Assembly (NCBI GenBank): GCA_013423385.1
Contig: BLZA01000005.1
Span: 744,001 to 808,000 of the forward strand
Source: Naganishia liquefaciens
Lineage: Eukaryota > Basidiomycota > Tremellomycetes > Filobasidiales > Filobasidiaceae
Direction of reading: 5' to 3'
DNA: 64,000 nt
The notes under the pieces are model-generated. The model had not been told where the DNA came from and made no database searches. It saw nothing but the letters and a program-made list of their open reading frames with translations. Below, in pieces: positions 11,439 through 23,738 of this stretch (position 1 is the first letter of the stretch; each line of letters opens with the position of its first letter). A program made the position numbers and the translations under genes.

Positions 11439-13037
11439 ATGACCAACCCCGACTTTGCGGCCACGTTCCCCCTTCCGACGATCACGTCCGAGGGGAAAGC
11501 CGCGCTGGACCAGTTGCTCAAGGATACCGAAAAGGAGGGCAAAGTCCCGCCCGTCTTCTTCGCTGCCTGTAACGCGCAGGAAATCTTGTATGAGAACCAA
11601 GAGGGATGGGTGGAAGAAGAAAAGCGGGAAAGGGGTAGGATCAACGGGGATACCAGTAAGTGATGCCCCGTTTTGCTTGTTGAGAGGTCGAGCGCGTCTT
11701 GACGGGGAATCTAGCGCTTCACTTGTTCTCCATGTCCAAGCTCGTCACATCTGTGAGTCCATTAAATTGACCGAGCAGGATCAGGCAGCTGAAACAACGC
11801 AAACCAACAGGTCGCCTGTCTGCAACTTGTCGAACAAGGCAAGATCGCCGTCGATGATGCGGAAGCCGTCGCCAGATACGTTCCGGAACTCGCGATGGAA
11901 AGCCTGCAGATCTTGGAGGGATACGACGACGAGTCTGGTAAAGCCATTTACCGCAAGCCAACGAGGGGCATCACCCTGCGAATGCTCCTTACGCATACCG
12001 CCGGTAAGTTGATTCGGAGCTTCAATCAAGGTTGTTTCAGCCTGGCTGATATATCGCGCACTTTCAAGGCCTGTTTTACACCTTTATTCAAGCGCCCAAG
12101 GATCCGCGCGTCGCTCGATGGGCCAAGGAGAACAACCCCAAGGGCTTGTTCGACGCGGAAGAGCCAAAGGAATGGCTGACGCCGCTCATTTATGAGCCCG
12201 GTACTTCATACATTTACAGCACCGGCATCGACTGGGCCGGCGTCCTAGTGGAACGCATCTCGGGACAATCACTCGAACAATACTTTCAGGAGAAGATGTT
12301 CAAGCCCCTTGGCTTGAAGGATACAACTTTTATCCCGCGTCAAGACATCCAGGCACGCCTCATGAAGGTTCGTGCCCGTCCTGCCGGAGGGCCCTTGATC
12401 GCTTTGCCGGGCAGGGCGGTCGGTAAACCCGACACCGAAGCCGAATTGAAGCTCCACTCGGGTGGCGGCGGGTTGTTTGGTACATCCCGAGAGTATCTCC
12501 TCTTCTTGCAAAACATCCTTGCCTGCTCTGGCAAGAACCCCAATCCTCCGGCCTTCCGTCTCATCAAGCCCGAGACGTACGAGCTCTTGTTTGCACCCGC
12601 GATCCCGCCTTTGAGTGACGACAACGATTGTCTGACCAAGTTGGTCGAGTTTACCGGTAGATCCGGGCAAATGAAGCCTCCCCCTACTACGGATACCGTT
12701 CAGCATTCACTCGGTCTTTTCTTGCATTTGGAAAACTCGGAACATGGTCGACTGATGGGCAGCGGCGCGTGGTCGGGAATGGCCAAGACGATGGTATGTA
12801 TCGGATAACGAGACGCGCAGTCACGTCGGAGCTGATCTCGAGTTACCCGATTCAGTTTTGGTTGGATCCCGCGAGCGGTGTAGCCGTACGTCATTTGCCC
12901 TGGCATGCCCGCTCTTTGACTGATCTGATATGTCGGCACAGGTCGTTTGTAACACTCAGCTGCTCGAAGAAGCTCCTGAGAACTGGCGTAAAGTGTTCAA
13001 CGCGTTTGAAAGAACGTTCTACGATCACTTGCAGTGA
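11439..13037 (+). CDS. Serine beta-lactamase-like hydrolase (class C/EstB type)
   Basis: Start MTNPDFAATFPLPTITSEG at 11439. The family nucleophile motif SxxK is present as S-M-S-K in LHLFSMSKLVTS (about 11715-11750), spliced to VACLQLVEQGKIAVDDA. The second motif region reads YEPGTSYIYSTGIDWAGVLV (about 12195-12250), where YST occupies the place of YxN, and it is followed by QYFQEKMFKPLGLKDTTF. A glycine-rich LHSGGGGLFGTSREY follows. The last exons read FWLDPASGVAV and VVCNTQLLEE..., ending FERTFYDHLQ with TGA at 13035-13037. Fungal members hydrolyse esters or act in secondary metabolism (LovD-like acyl transfer), so no resistance function should be assumed. No signal peptide is seen. It diverges from SEC61 beta across about 460 bp. 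Confidence 0.88.
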
Positions 13038-13391
13038 AGACAACGCGTTAAATTATTCTCCAGAAGCGGTACCTAAATACGTTGTATGTCTAAAAAGGAG
13101 GATTGGCAAGGACAGAGCGGTGATACGCCCTGCATGTTGGTATCTATCTCCGATCCCCATGACGGGTAGCCGCTTTGAGTCGGTCCTGGACTTTCCATAG
13201 TAATCACCACTGCTCCTTCTGCCGTCTACGGCTTTAATGGCCGCTGAACCTATTGTTTGCGCCTCCTCAATCCCCTGTGGTGATGCGAAGAAGACGATGC
13301 GACTTGAGGCTTCTTTTCTGCTGGATATAGTTTCATGCTGGGAGAGATACATTAGCAAAAAGGCCCCAAACCCAGGGACAAGTCTTGATAC
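13038..13391. other. Convergent 3' intergenic region
   Basis: The 354 bp between the stop codons of the beta-lactamase-like gene and AVO1. I see no supported gene or repeat. It should contain both 3' UTRs. Confidence 0.6.
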
Positions 13392-16300
13392 TTACAGACT
13401 CTTGATGGAAGCGATGATCTCGGCTGTCAAGGTTCGTCCAACCGGCTCGGACTCAGCTATAATTCGGCGATATATCGGTGCAGAACCTGCTTCTCACCTG
13501 ACTCTCGCGCACTCTCGGCCTCAAATTCGTAGCGTTTCTCGGCTCCGTCTTTCCATACTACTATCCGGAAGTAAGTGGGAGTTTTCCCATACTGTTTGCA
13601 AGCTGTGATAGAGGTCGCGTGGAAAGACGATGTCTTCATGCTGTCAAAGAAGCCTCTCGTCTCGGTGGGCATGATCTGAGTCGGGGCACCGTTATCAACC
13701 AGGGAAAGACGAGCGGAAACCATTTGACGTACATGTATATAGTCTCCGTCGATTGCGAGTATTCGATCGTGTTTTCCAATCGGCATCTTTCGCTGGACTT
13801 TGTACTTGCGGTATGTCGATTCAAAGTCCATGCGCGAGCCATAGCGCGGCTTGGGTTGTCCGGAACCTCGCTTGAAGATGGAGGCTACGAGAGCAATAAA
13901 CATTAAATTGACTGAAAAATACCGCAGCACAGGAAACTCACTGCTGGGATCGCCGCCTCGACGCTCGCCATTTCGGCCGCCCGTGGCAAATCCGTGTGTC
14001 TCCGCCCAGGATTTGGTGACCATGGCCAGATCCACGCTTCCCATGAGGCTCTCTACCGTACGGTCCAGAGGCAAGACCATACTGAGATCGCCGAGCATCA
14101 GTGCCCATTCGGAAGGATCCGAAGGCTGCAAGCGTCTCTTTTTGATCAAAACTTCTATCATGTCGGCAAAGTACATCTCCGAAGGTCTTTGGGGCGATAC
14201 ATCAGTGGAGCTTGTTGTTCCCAAAAAGTATGAAAATACGTACACTGTAATCGTATCAATATGTTGGACGTCGCTTGTTCGGATGACTCGAATTTTGAGA
14301 GGTACCATGACGCCTCCCATACCAGTTGGACCATTGGCGGGTGTACTCCCAAAGGCATCAGTGGTATTTGCGGGCAAGTCAGACATGGTTGAGGTTGAAA
14401 ACGCTGACGGATCACGGCCATTCATACTCGAAACCCGACTCGAGGACCTGGAAACAGAAGGTCGCGAGGGCGCCATCGAAGTCGGCACGGGTACAGCCAG
14501 CGCCTGTGGCGGTAGTTTATTTGCGTTTTGTTTGACTGGTTTGGATCAGCTTGATATCACGGCAGGTCCCAGCGGATGAACGCACTCTGATTTGGATTGG
14601 CTTCGACTACTGCAAAGCTATCAAAGGCAAACTTGGCAACGCTGCTATCTCGGTCGAGGGCTACGGAAGAGGATGTATCAGAAACCAGTCATCTGCTCAC
14701 CCACAGCCCAACCGGACTCACCAGGGAAGTCTTCGTCGACTTCGCCGTCATCCTCTACGATACGCAGCGCCCATCCTGCAGTCGTCCTCCATATGGCGGG
14801 ATTGATGTCCCTGTTGGGGCCCTTGTCATGTTCCGCGTCAACCTCCGGTTTTCGGTCTTCCTCGCAGTATTTGAATAGCGCCCAACCTATGACCTCTTCA
14901 ACCGAAACATCTTTGCGAACAGTGATATCGATCGGCCTGGAGGGTTCGCGGGAGAAGGGATAATACATTTTGATAGAGAGACTAGGGAGTGAACTATTAT
15001 GTGGCGGCGGCACCGAGGCATAGGCTGAAAAGGGGCTTGATGCGGTATTCATCGTAGTCGAGGAACCTTCTTTGCTCGCCTGAGGAGGGTGAAATAGCAA
15101 GGACAACGCGCCCGGACGCGCGGTATCCATAGGCTGAGACGCTGTCGTGTTGCCTGACATGATCGGCCGTTTCTGGAAGGCGTGCTGTAGATTTGTCGAC
15201 TGCGTCATATGTCTAGATTTGTTTTCAAACCCATACGAAGCAGTCGTGTTGAGCGACATTCGTCCTGCCATATCTAATTCGCCAAAGAGGGACTGATCGG
15301 CTTTCGTTAACCCCATTTCAAAGTTGCTCATGCGCGGATGGCTTTGCTGGCTTTCGGGAATGTCCGTACTGGTGTCTCCCGCATCATAACCATCGGTTGA
15401 CATATCCTCCATGTCAGACCCGTCGGATCCTTCTGCCACGGATCTCGTCTTCGGGATTCCTCGCATAGATAGATTCCGTCCGACGCCCGGCAATCGTCGG
15501 GATGCTTGAGTCATCATCGTCTGTGCGAGAATGCTGCCGAACTGTTCGCGCTTTGCATGCTCTCGAGGATCCTCACCGGGCCTTGGAATATTGCCCTCAT
15601 CGCTCTCGATAGCGCTTTCGTCATCTCCAAGGATAGCCTGAACGGTCGAGGGAGAAAACGCAAGACTTCGACGCTGCCGAGACGCGTTACTGGCGCCAGA
15701 AGCATGACGCGCTCGAGTGTGATCCAACGGACGTGGTGATCGGCTCTTTACAAATTTAGGCGTTTCCTCGATATTTTCGCCTTCTACCCTTGTGTTTCCC
15801 GGAGAAGAAATGACGACCATGGGCGCCGAGTCTGCTCGAGGACGTTGTATTCGGCTGAGTGCTGGTTGTCGGAGCGCCTGAGTTGGAGTGGGCAAGCCGG
15901 ACAGCGTTCTGCCTGTAGGTGTTCGCTCATGAGATTGACTCTGATGTATGGTGGATGTCGAGAATGCCGAAGTCGTTGAAGGGCGAGATGCATTGAACGA
16001 CGATTCCATAGTGGAGGCCGTGCTTCTCCGGAACAGTCCGCTCTGCATACGATTATGGATACCCCCATACTTGGCGGTCGGCGTCGCGGAAGCCGGGGAG
16101 TGGACTTTGCTTTCATCTATCTTTGGTACAGAACCGGCAAGAGACGGTATAGGCTGAGAGTCGTCCACGCGGAGTCCCATGAAACGTCCCATACCCTTGT
16201 TTTGTTTACCGATTGTCTTACTGTAGTTTAGCTTCACATTGGGATCTCGGAAGGATTGCTCGGAAATGACGGGGTCGACATCAAGGGGTCTAGTCGAGAA

Positions 16301-16774
16301 TGGCGTACCTAGGCCATCACCAGGCATGATAGTCGAAGTACTGCTCTTTCCAGGTCGTCTCGAAATTACAGAAGAAATACCCGCATCAAGGTCCTCGTCC
16401 GAGGAGGAATCCTCGGTGTCACGACTCTTGCCCTTGTCGAGATCGGATCTGATACGAAGTCCATCATAGTTGGCGAGTTGCTTGTCAATTGCGAGTTCTG
16501 GGGAGTCTCGACCATCTTCCCTCGCTTTCCCGGTGTCGCCAGCTATCAAGACATCTCGTTGCAGAATATAAGGCGAGAAGCGGTTGTCGCCATTTGTATA
16601 CCGGTCGTCATTCGTTCGTATCAGATGGACTGAATGGCTGTCTTGGCGGGAGCTCTGTAAATGATGCTTGCGCAGAGTTTCTAGTATATAGCTGGCCGAG
16701 TGATAGTTTGTTATCACCCATTCGGAACAGCCACGGCGTTTACGGGCTTACCTGGTATCAGATATCAAAGCCAT
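13392..16774 (-). CDS. AVO1: TORC2 subunit Avo1/Sin1
   Basis: The start is in a 23-nt exon, MALISDT (ATG 16774-16772), joined over an intron to YILETLRKHHLQ (exon begins 16691). This reproduces the Sin1 N-terminal pattern. A long Ser/Thr/Pro-rich region follows. The CRIM domain, which binds the substrate kinase, begins near 14990 with LSIKMYYPFSREPSRPID and continues through VSVEEVIGWALFKYCEE, RTTAGWALRIVEDDGEVDED and FAFDSFAVVEANPNQ. A ubiquitin-like RBD starts near 14310 at VPLKIRVIRTSDVQHIDTIT. The PH domain is FESTYRKYKVQRKMPIGKHD near 13800, with TRGFFDSMKTSSFHATSI and FRIVVWKDGAEKRYEFEAES. The final exon (AEIIASIKSL, TAA at 13394-13392) completes the PH helix after a short intron. Avo1/Sin1 scaffolds TORC2 at the plasma membrane and presents AGC kinases. 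All three conserved domains are visible. Confidence 0.92.
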
Positions 16775-17252
16775 CTTGGGATATCAAACCAATGATCAGA
16801 GCATGCTCGGGTAGCTCCACGAGGATGCTGGACAAGTTGAACGAGCGTCTTGGGACCCAGCCGCCAGTCCAGTCCGTCTCGGCAGGAACTTGCACGGGCT
16901 ATCGTCTCTGTATCGGAAACGCTGACCTGGGTATGCAGCCATGTCACCGAAGGGCACTCGGCCTGCATCGGGACAAGATCCGACCGTTCTTTTGTTTACG
17001 AAATGTCGCGGTGGCTTGTAAAAGACGCGTCATACGTGGCTCGCGCAGTGATGCCGGTTTCGAGACGCCAGCATGATGCACCAACTGATGATGATGACGG
17101 CGTTTGCCAGTCCAGTGTGGTGGCATCGCAAGAAGACGAGTCATTGGTTGGAGCTCGCTGCAACGCATTGGCAGTCGGTCTGAAGAGCAACTGCAAGAAC
17201 TGTGAAATCGACGGCTCCGACGCACATCCAACGTCGTCTGAATTCGCGCAAT

Positions 17253-20200
17253 ATGGCTGAAGAAGATGTCGATTGGGGCATGGACGAGGATTTTGATCCC
17301 TGGCAGGGCGCAGAGGAAGTCAATGGATCTGCTGCTGCGGAAAGGCCAGTAGACGAAAATCGAAATGGTCGGTGTCTACCGGCAAAATGGACGTCGAACG
17401 GACGGATTTCTTACTCCTCTCTTGTCGGCGGCACATTACAGCTCGCTCAGGACAGGAACGAGGAATGTCTTCAGGAAACGTTGGAAGGGTTGAAAGCACG
17501 GCGGAAAACCAGCAAAGGGTAAACATCCACCTCTCTCGGCCTTTCGTAAAGCTGGGTTGCAGACCTCTCTCGTAAAGTACGGTTGGCTGATCGCCATCCT
17601 TCGATCTCGATTTCTGCTGCGTATCTTTGGATCTCATCTTTACTGGTATCAGTCTGCAAGGTCAAAGAGTCAACTCGCAATAGGATGGACAATCAGGTCT
17701 TCACGCCGCGATCCCGCCAAGCAGTACTTTTACAATCCTTACACGCAGGCTACATCTTGGGAACAGCCGCAAGAGCCTTTGTTCGATGAATCTGGCATCA
17801 CGACGCCTCCTTTACCGCAGCTTCGACAGGAACCGCCGACAGGCATGCAGATTCGCTCAAGTGGGAGATTGACTGATCACATGAAAATGGCGCCGATTCA
17901 ACAGCAATCCGTCGAAGCGCCTCCGACGTCATCAACCCCGGCAAGTTCTGGTTTCAGGGAGTCACGGCCAGAGAAGTCTTTCAATACACCCGAAGATCAA
18001 AGAGCTACAACTCCGCCATCCAAGCTTCGACTGATCGACCGAATCCAGCCCGCGCGCTATGCACCGCCGGAGAAGAACCTGTCTATCCGCTCATCTAATG
18101 GCTCCGTTTCCCGTGATTCTCCTGCCGGATCGAGCCATCGACCTGAACGAGCTGCTTCTGATGCGATTGCGACTCCTGCAGAGTCGTCAAATGCACGAGA
18201 ATCGTCGCGCGTAGAACGCATGAAGCCGTCATCTTTACCTTTAACTTCACAATCATCTCAGCCATCCACAGGACCGAATGATACTACAAGCAAAGAGGAC
18301 ACATTCGCTTCGCAAAAATACGCCGAAAAGTTGCCCGAATGGCTGGAAGCGAACGATCCCAAGCTGGTTTCAGACGACTCCTCTCGGCGTCGAATGCGCG
18401 GCGAGGATGAGACAATGGCACCCGGCGCATCCAAGCGCCCAAGGTTTGGTCCGGAATCGGTCGTCGTAAAAGATTCCGCTTCTGCTGCCCGATCGGACGA
18501 TCGAAATACTCGACAGGACACTGGATCTCGGCCGAACGACAAACCAAATTGTACGTTTAACCTGCATCTCGCGTCGTCTCGACTGCATCCGCGGAGATGT
18601 CTTTCGCTCCAGATCCAGTCATAGTGCTCTGTTTACTGTGCTCGACAGCCGGCTTGCCGTCTCACTTCGGCCATGGCGCGCCTAGTTAAAGGCTTGGTAA
18701 AGAGCCTGCTCGACCACACACCTTCCGGTGCTTCAAGACTTGAAGAGCATCTGGAGCGACGAGACTCACTTGCATTTGATCACTTTGGGTCTGACTTGTA
18801 TTTCATCGGTTTCGGATTCTCCAGCGCGAGATGCACCGCTTTCGGATCGAGACCGAACACGCCCACCGGAGTCAGGCAAAACTCCAGACTTTGGCTCCGC
18901 TCCTCGCCCCTCCGGGTCAGACCACGTATATCCAGATCGACAAGCTTCAGACCACTCCCGGGTAACTAGTATTTTGGCGTGAATTGGCCCTCACACACAC
19001 ACACACTAACGCCGTGTCAACATGGTAGTCTTCAAACGCCCGTGAACCCCCGGGATCCAGACCGGACGATCGCAAATTCACGACTGCTTCTGCGGTACAC
19101 GACCGAACCCGGGCAACGCTTTCGAATGCGAATTCGTTTGAACTTCGCGGCAATCCAGGCTCCCCCACTAATCAGGCCCCGCCAAGCTCGAGCGGCTCTC
19201 TAGGCGTTCGTCCGTCAGGATCTAATACCGCGCCATTGATCGCCAACAGATGGGCAGGAGTATGTGCGGCATCCGCCAGTCGGAGACAGCGCTGACGTTT
19301 CCAATGCCCTTTCAGGCTATGCAGTCTCAATCTAGTAGACCCCCGGAGCCGCCGAGCGCCGCTGTACCATCAAGAAACGACACAAACGTCGAGAATGCAA
19401 GGGCGGGCCAGTTGGCAGCTACTACTTCGAGGCCGTCTGAATCATCCGATAGAGCTAGCAACCCCAAGGAATATGCATATGGCCCAAAGGCAAACAAAAA
19501 CATCAACGCTTCGCTCGGTAACGATGGCCCGCGCCGTATGTCCGGTCCCGGACCCGTCAATCAGCCACCATTCGATTCCAGCAGTAGGCGAATTGACGCC
19601 AGTCCGCCTCTGACCACACGGCCCATGCCGGACGGCCCCTCGCAGATGTCGGGATCAAATGCTCAATCCGGTTTCCGTCAAGCAAATGGCCCATCGATGT
19701 CATCGCGTGCAGGTAGCTCGTACGGGCCGGACCCACCGTCTCGTGACGTGTGGCTTGGCAATCCCCGGGGCCCGGTAAGCAGTCCGTCGATTTGTTCGAA
19801 AAAAACCATCTCAGACTCTGTATCTCTTAGGTGCCGCCTCATTCTGGTGCCATGCCCGATCGCGCGGGAAGGCCTCCTATGGAAGCGCAAGGGCCAATGT
19901 CTAACACGAGAAGAGGGGATTCGTCATTCGGCAACGCCTGGAACTCACGACCGCCACCGCCGCCGTCATCCGGCAGGGCTCGCAGTCCCGTGGCCCCTTT
20001 CGCTGCTCAAGGTCGCCCGTACGCACCTGAACGCCCCGGCCCTCCTGCTCGTCGGTCACCATCGCCAGTGCGCTTCGGCCCCGGTCCGCCTGTCCGACAT
20101 GGAGACCGTCGCGACGACAGGATTCCCCGAACGCCGGATGCTCTCGCGCCTATGCCGAACCCGAGAGACGCTCCTCGTCCTCACCCGCGCGCGCCCGATA

Positions 20201-20352
20201 TGTACACGCCCGGCAGAAGGAGCCCGCCTCGTCAGTCGCCGCGGCCTCCCGTGCCGCCCTTTGCGTATGGGGACGCTCCGCGCGACGAGCGATTTGATGC
20301 GCGCCGGGGGCCGCCGCCGCCGCCTGGTAGAGGATCTGCCGGACGCCGCTAG
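17253..20352 (+). CDS. WW-domain protein with long disordered Pro/Arg/Ser-rich tail
   Basis: Start MAEEDVDWGMDEDFDPWQG at 17253. A second exon (about 17438-17518) reads ARSGQERGMSSGNVGRVEST. The WW domain follows (about 17680-17775): LAIGWTIRSSRRDP then AKQYFYNPYTQATSWEQP, with both tryptophans, the YFYN core and the terminal proline. The remaining roughly 600 residues are low complexity (Ser/Pro/Arg, later RSPSP, RRSPPRQ and PPPPPG stretches). Several introns cut it, one containing a (CA)7 run at 18992-19006. The last intron (donor GTAAGCAG about 19794) leads to VPPHSGAMPDRAGRP and the stop at 20350-20352. A competing frame to 20356 is rejected because it needs this intron retained. WW plus RS/PP-rich tails are common in RNA-processing factors, but I cannot name an ortholog. 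Middle exon borders are uncertain. Confidence 0.7.
18992..19006. repeat. (CA)n microsatellite in a WW-gene intron
   Basis: About 7.5 copies of CA, followed directly by CTAAC, a sequence that could serve as a branch site. It lies in non-coding sequence of the WW-domain gene. Confidence 0.8.
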
Positions 20353-20953
20353 ATAGCGGACGCTGTCTGTTGAGGCCTATTAGCTTGGCCGAATTATGCT
20401 TGCATCCCTGTTCAGGAATGTCATCTCGCCGGCGCAGGGTACGGGTATCTGATGTATCTCTCGGACTGTCTGAGAGTCGGAATGACAATGAATAGCATGC
20501 TGCATGACAAAACTCTACGTCAAGAGCCTCTTCAGGTTTTGCTCTTGGTTTTAACGTTATCCAGACTTTGCTTTGGGTTCACAAGTTGTCTGTGGTTTAT
20601 GAGCTGTTGCGTTTCGGGGCCACTACTCCGAGTCAAGGCGAGGGCATCCTTGCACCCAGAGCCAGAGCGAGACCTGACAAACATATCCTCGAGCCCATGA
20701 TCCACTCGATTCGAAAGTGGAGTAGGGCAGTCCACCCGGACAGAACGCGTCGGATTCGGATTCGGATTTGTCCGGCGCGAACTCGTTCCGACGAGCCGAA
20801 TGAGAGTCGCGCAGCGTGAATGGACGGGGCTGAACGAGGGTCGAATGACTGGCACGAGTATCCCTCCCTGCGTATTCATATACGGCTGCGCGGACATAAG
20901 ACCAATAAACCTTGCCTTGACCCCACGGAACCATTTATCCAGAGGGTACTACC
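20353..20953. other. Intergenic/promoter region before the FAHD1-like gene
   Basis: 601 bp with no supported gene. It contains a short tandem CGGATT repeat (about 20751-20768). The antisense frames through it are unsupported. Confidence 0.55.
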
Positions 20954-21954
20954 ATGTCGACTTTTGCGAAAACCGGCCGGAACATCATCTGCATTGGCAG
21001 AAACTACGTTGCGCACGTCCATGAGCTGAACAACAAGGTACCGAAGGAGCCATTCTACTTTTTGAAGCCTACGTCGAGTTATATCGAGGCAGGCCAAGGC
21101 CCAATCGAAGTCCCCCAAGGCATCAACTGTCATCATGAAGGTGTGTTTGTGGTCTCTGCAGGTCCGACCGCGAGCGGCGATGGCTAATGACGTTTTGAAT
21201 ACGTGATTCGTCCAGTCGAGCTCGGCGTCGTCATTGGAAAGGGAGGCCGCGACATTCCCGAATCTCAAGCACTCGATCATGTTGCTGGATATAGTACGTT
21301 GTCCAGCATGCCGAGCGCTCTCTGCACTGTTCCGCTCATCCCGCGGCTGTCTAGCGCTTTCCATTGATGTGACGGGTCGTAATTGGCAGGAGGAGCTGAA
21401 GAAGAAGGGATTGCCCTGGGCCCCTGCCAAGGGTTTCGATACATGGGCCGCCGTCGGGTACGTCGCTGACCCCCCCCCCCCCCCACCCCTCCCTCGTGGA
21501 CAATCGCTATGGCGTTTCCGTTCGTCCTGCTCACCATCTCCGTCCTCTGTCGGCAGACCGTTCATCGAAAAATCCAAGCTTCCCTCGATCGACCAGATCG
21601 GTCTTTGGCTCAAGATCAACGGCGAAACCAAGCAGGATGGCATGTGCTCCGACATGATCTTCAAGGTGCCCAAGCTGATTGAACATGTCTCGAGCATCAT
21701 GACGCTATCGGTGAGCAAAACTTTTCCGACCATTCTTGGTCCTTGCCGGTCATTTTTTTCTGACCCGGCCTGTTTGCACGCGCGAATAGGAGGGCGACCT
21801 GATCATGACCGGTACCCCGTCGGGTGTTGGACCGATGCAGCCTTCCGACAAGATTCAAGTCGGCTTGACGTATGGGGCAGACAAGAAGGAAGTTTGCAAG
21901 CTCGATTGGTCTGTCGAGGCGAGAAAGGGTGGATATGTGTATCAAGCAAAGTAG
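20954..21954 (+). CDS. Fumarylacetoacetate hydrolase family protein (FAHD1/acylpyruvase-like)
   Basis: Start MSTFAKTGRNIICIGRNYVA at 20954. Motifs in order: PFYFLKPTSSYIEAG, GINCHHE spliced to VELGVVIGKGGRDIPE (the metal-binding Glu residues), LSIDVTGRNWQEELKKKGLP, WAPAKGFDTWAAVG, LWLKINGETKQDG, and EGDLIMTGTPSGVGPM, the family signature near the end. It ends GGYVYQAK with TAG at 21952-21954. Length and motifs match FAHD1, a mitochondrial or cytosolic acylpyruvate hydrolase and oxaloacetate decarboxylase. I see no strong presequence, so cytosolic placement is possible. The intron after WAAVG begins GTACGTCGCTGA and then has a 15-nt C run (21470-21484). Confidence 0.93.
21470..21484. repeat. 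15-nt C run in FAHD1-like gene intron
   Basis: Begins about 13 nt inside the intron that starts GTACGTCG after WAAVG. Confidence 0.9.
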
Positions 21955-22644
21955 ATTCGGTCAGATATCGATTGACTGAATGGGAACGAATGAGTCGATC
22001 GTGTTGGCGGGTCTGCAGCCCTGCGCAGCCCTGCAGTGGATAGGCAGCAGAGCATACCGTTTGCTGTTTGGCATCCTGGACTATTCCTTGCCGACTGGCT
22101 TTGTGCTGTTTTCGCGCATTACGCGGTAAGGTCCGGTGACGAGGAACCTCTCGTGCCATAGACCTTTAGCAAAGCACGTTGCGCCTGGACTCTTGCATGC
22201 GCGTGGACGACGCGCTATCCTTGCCCCTTGGTGCTGAGTAGAATAGCGACGACACGACCCATGTATCACAACCTGGAAAGCCGTCTTCTCAGGTATTCCG
22301 AAGCGTGGCTGTTCAACATGCCGTTACGACATGACTTTCGATGCCGCCTGTACGCACGAACCGTGAAGAGACCGCTCCCGTATCGTGTCCGACCTGGATT
22401 TTGGCAAATAAGGATTCTGGGAGACGCCCTGGCGGCAGCGTCACGGAGGGCGCCCTCTCGGAAGTGGCGTCCGGCCATCCGCCATCGTTGACTCGGGAAA
22501 ATGCTCACGCTTTGGGAATCATGAAAATCCCGTGTGCCAATGCGAAATGCACGCGGCCGGCAGAAGCATGAAAAAATACAACGGCGAAAATGATCATTGG
22601 CGTACAACTGACTGCGAACCCTTGCTGCATTCTCGGTCCCCCGC
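21955..22644. other. Convergent intergenic region
   Basis: 690 bp between the stop codons of the FAHD1-like gene and the fasciclin gene. Small open frames exist on both strands, but none has a recognisable domain or convincing splice structure. Confidence 0.5.
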
Positions 22645-23528
22645 TCAATACGGCACCGTTCCATCCAGGTATACAACCCTCCCGTTCGAAGCCTGCCGCC
22701 CCCGCCGCCGCACATATCAGCTCTCCCACTCTGATCGAGGTGTTTTAAAACAAACGAGACTGACCTCTTTCATCGCGAGCACCTTGACGTTGCCCGGATC
22801 CACACGGACGTCATCCCCCTCACGACGGAACGTGATCCGATGGTGTGGACCGAGCATGCTCGGGTAGGTGATGGGCCTGGATACGTCGATTGGCCAAGGA
22901 ATGGTTGTCTGTGCGTGGGGGGAGGTGAGCCCCCGGGGGGGGGGGGGGGGCGGGGGCGGAAAGTGGGGCGTACGGTGACGGTGTGGGCCATGACGAATCG
23001 TTCGGCGTTGGATTTTGCGCCGGCTTCCGAGACGGAGATGGCGTCGGCGGGGTCTTGGTGGCTGTGGGGCGTGCAAAGGATTAATATGGAGCGCGGAGGT
23101 CCGAGGACGACGTACGGCTTGTGAGGGAGCGCAATGATCGCCTGGTTGACGGGTACGAGGAGCGTCGTCTGTTCTGTCGACGACATGATTCGCTTCATCT
23201 GATTGGGGAAACATGGGGGGTTTAAGGATCGCTATATGCCCGTGCGCGCAAGGCGGTGGGGACATACGACGGGCGCGACTTCGCGCACGTATTCGTAGAA
23301 CAAGCTAAGCTTGCGTTCGACCGTCAGACATTCCGTCAACTTGGGTCCCGGGGATGCCGGGGCTTGATCGTACGACGGCGCTGTCATGTCGTGGGCGTGC
23401 TGCTGCGGGTTGGACGGATTGAACGCCACGTCGTGCGGTGATTGGATGACGAGTTGAGAGCGGGCGGTGAGCGTGAAAAGGAGCAAGGTCAGGGCGCAGA
23501 GGCAGAGTGCGCGTGCGAGGCGGGGCAT
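22645..23528 (-). CDS. Secreted fasciclin (FAS1) domain protein
   Basis: The N-terminus MPRLARALCLCALTLLLFTL is a clear signal peptide (ATG 23528-23526). After a short linker, one FAS1 domain is read across exons: LTECLTVERKLSLFYEYVRE, QTTLLVPVNQAIIALPHKPY, AERFVMAHTVT, TYPSMLGPHHRITFRREGDD, VDPGNVKVLAMKE. The final short exon is ASNGRVVYLDGTVPY with TGA at 22647-22645. The last exon is essential: it supplies the terminal strand (NGxVYxLDGxxP) of FAS1. FAS1 proteins are cell-surface or vacuolar adhesion-type proteins. No GPI signal or C-terminal membrane helix is seen, so secretion or vacuolar lumen is likely. The second intron carries a 16-nt C run (plus-strand G at 22935-22950). It diverges from MEMO1 with 210 bp between the starts. 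Confidence 0.85.
22935..22950. repeat. 16-nt G run (C run in the fasciclin gene intron)
   Basis: On the gene's strand a C tract about 30 nt after the GTACGCCCC donor. Additional shorter C runs lie between donor and tract. Confidence 0.9.
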
Positions 23529-23738
23529 GCTGGGTGGTACGAGGGTGTGCTGTGCGGTGTAGGTCGGCCGGTCGCTTGCTGATGGGGGTATATCTTGTCG
23601 TCGGTCGAGATGAGCCGGGAGCATGGATGGCGATTCGAGATCGGCAAAAGTGACGTCAGCACGCCGCCCCCGTTATCAGCGATGTTTGCCCCGTCGCTAT
23701 TCCAGGTCACCGCCCATCCCACCGAGCCAACACGACCA

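Noticed and set aside
19250-20356. Alternative 368-codon frame in the WW gene tail
   Set aside because: It requires keeping the intron after GNPRGP and changes the Pro/Arg-rich, internally consistent tail into another frame. The spliced frame ending at 20352 is better.
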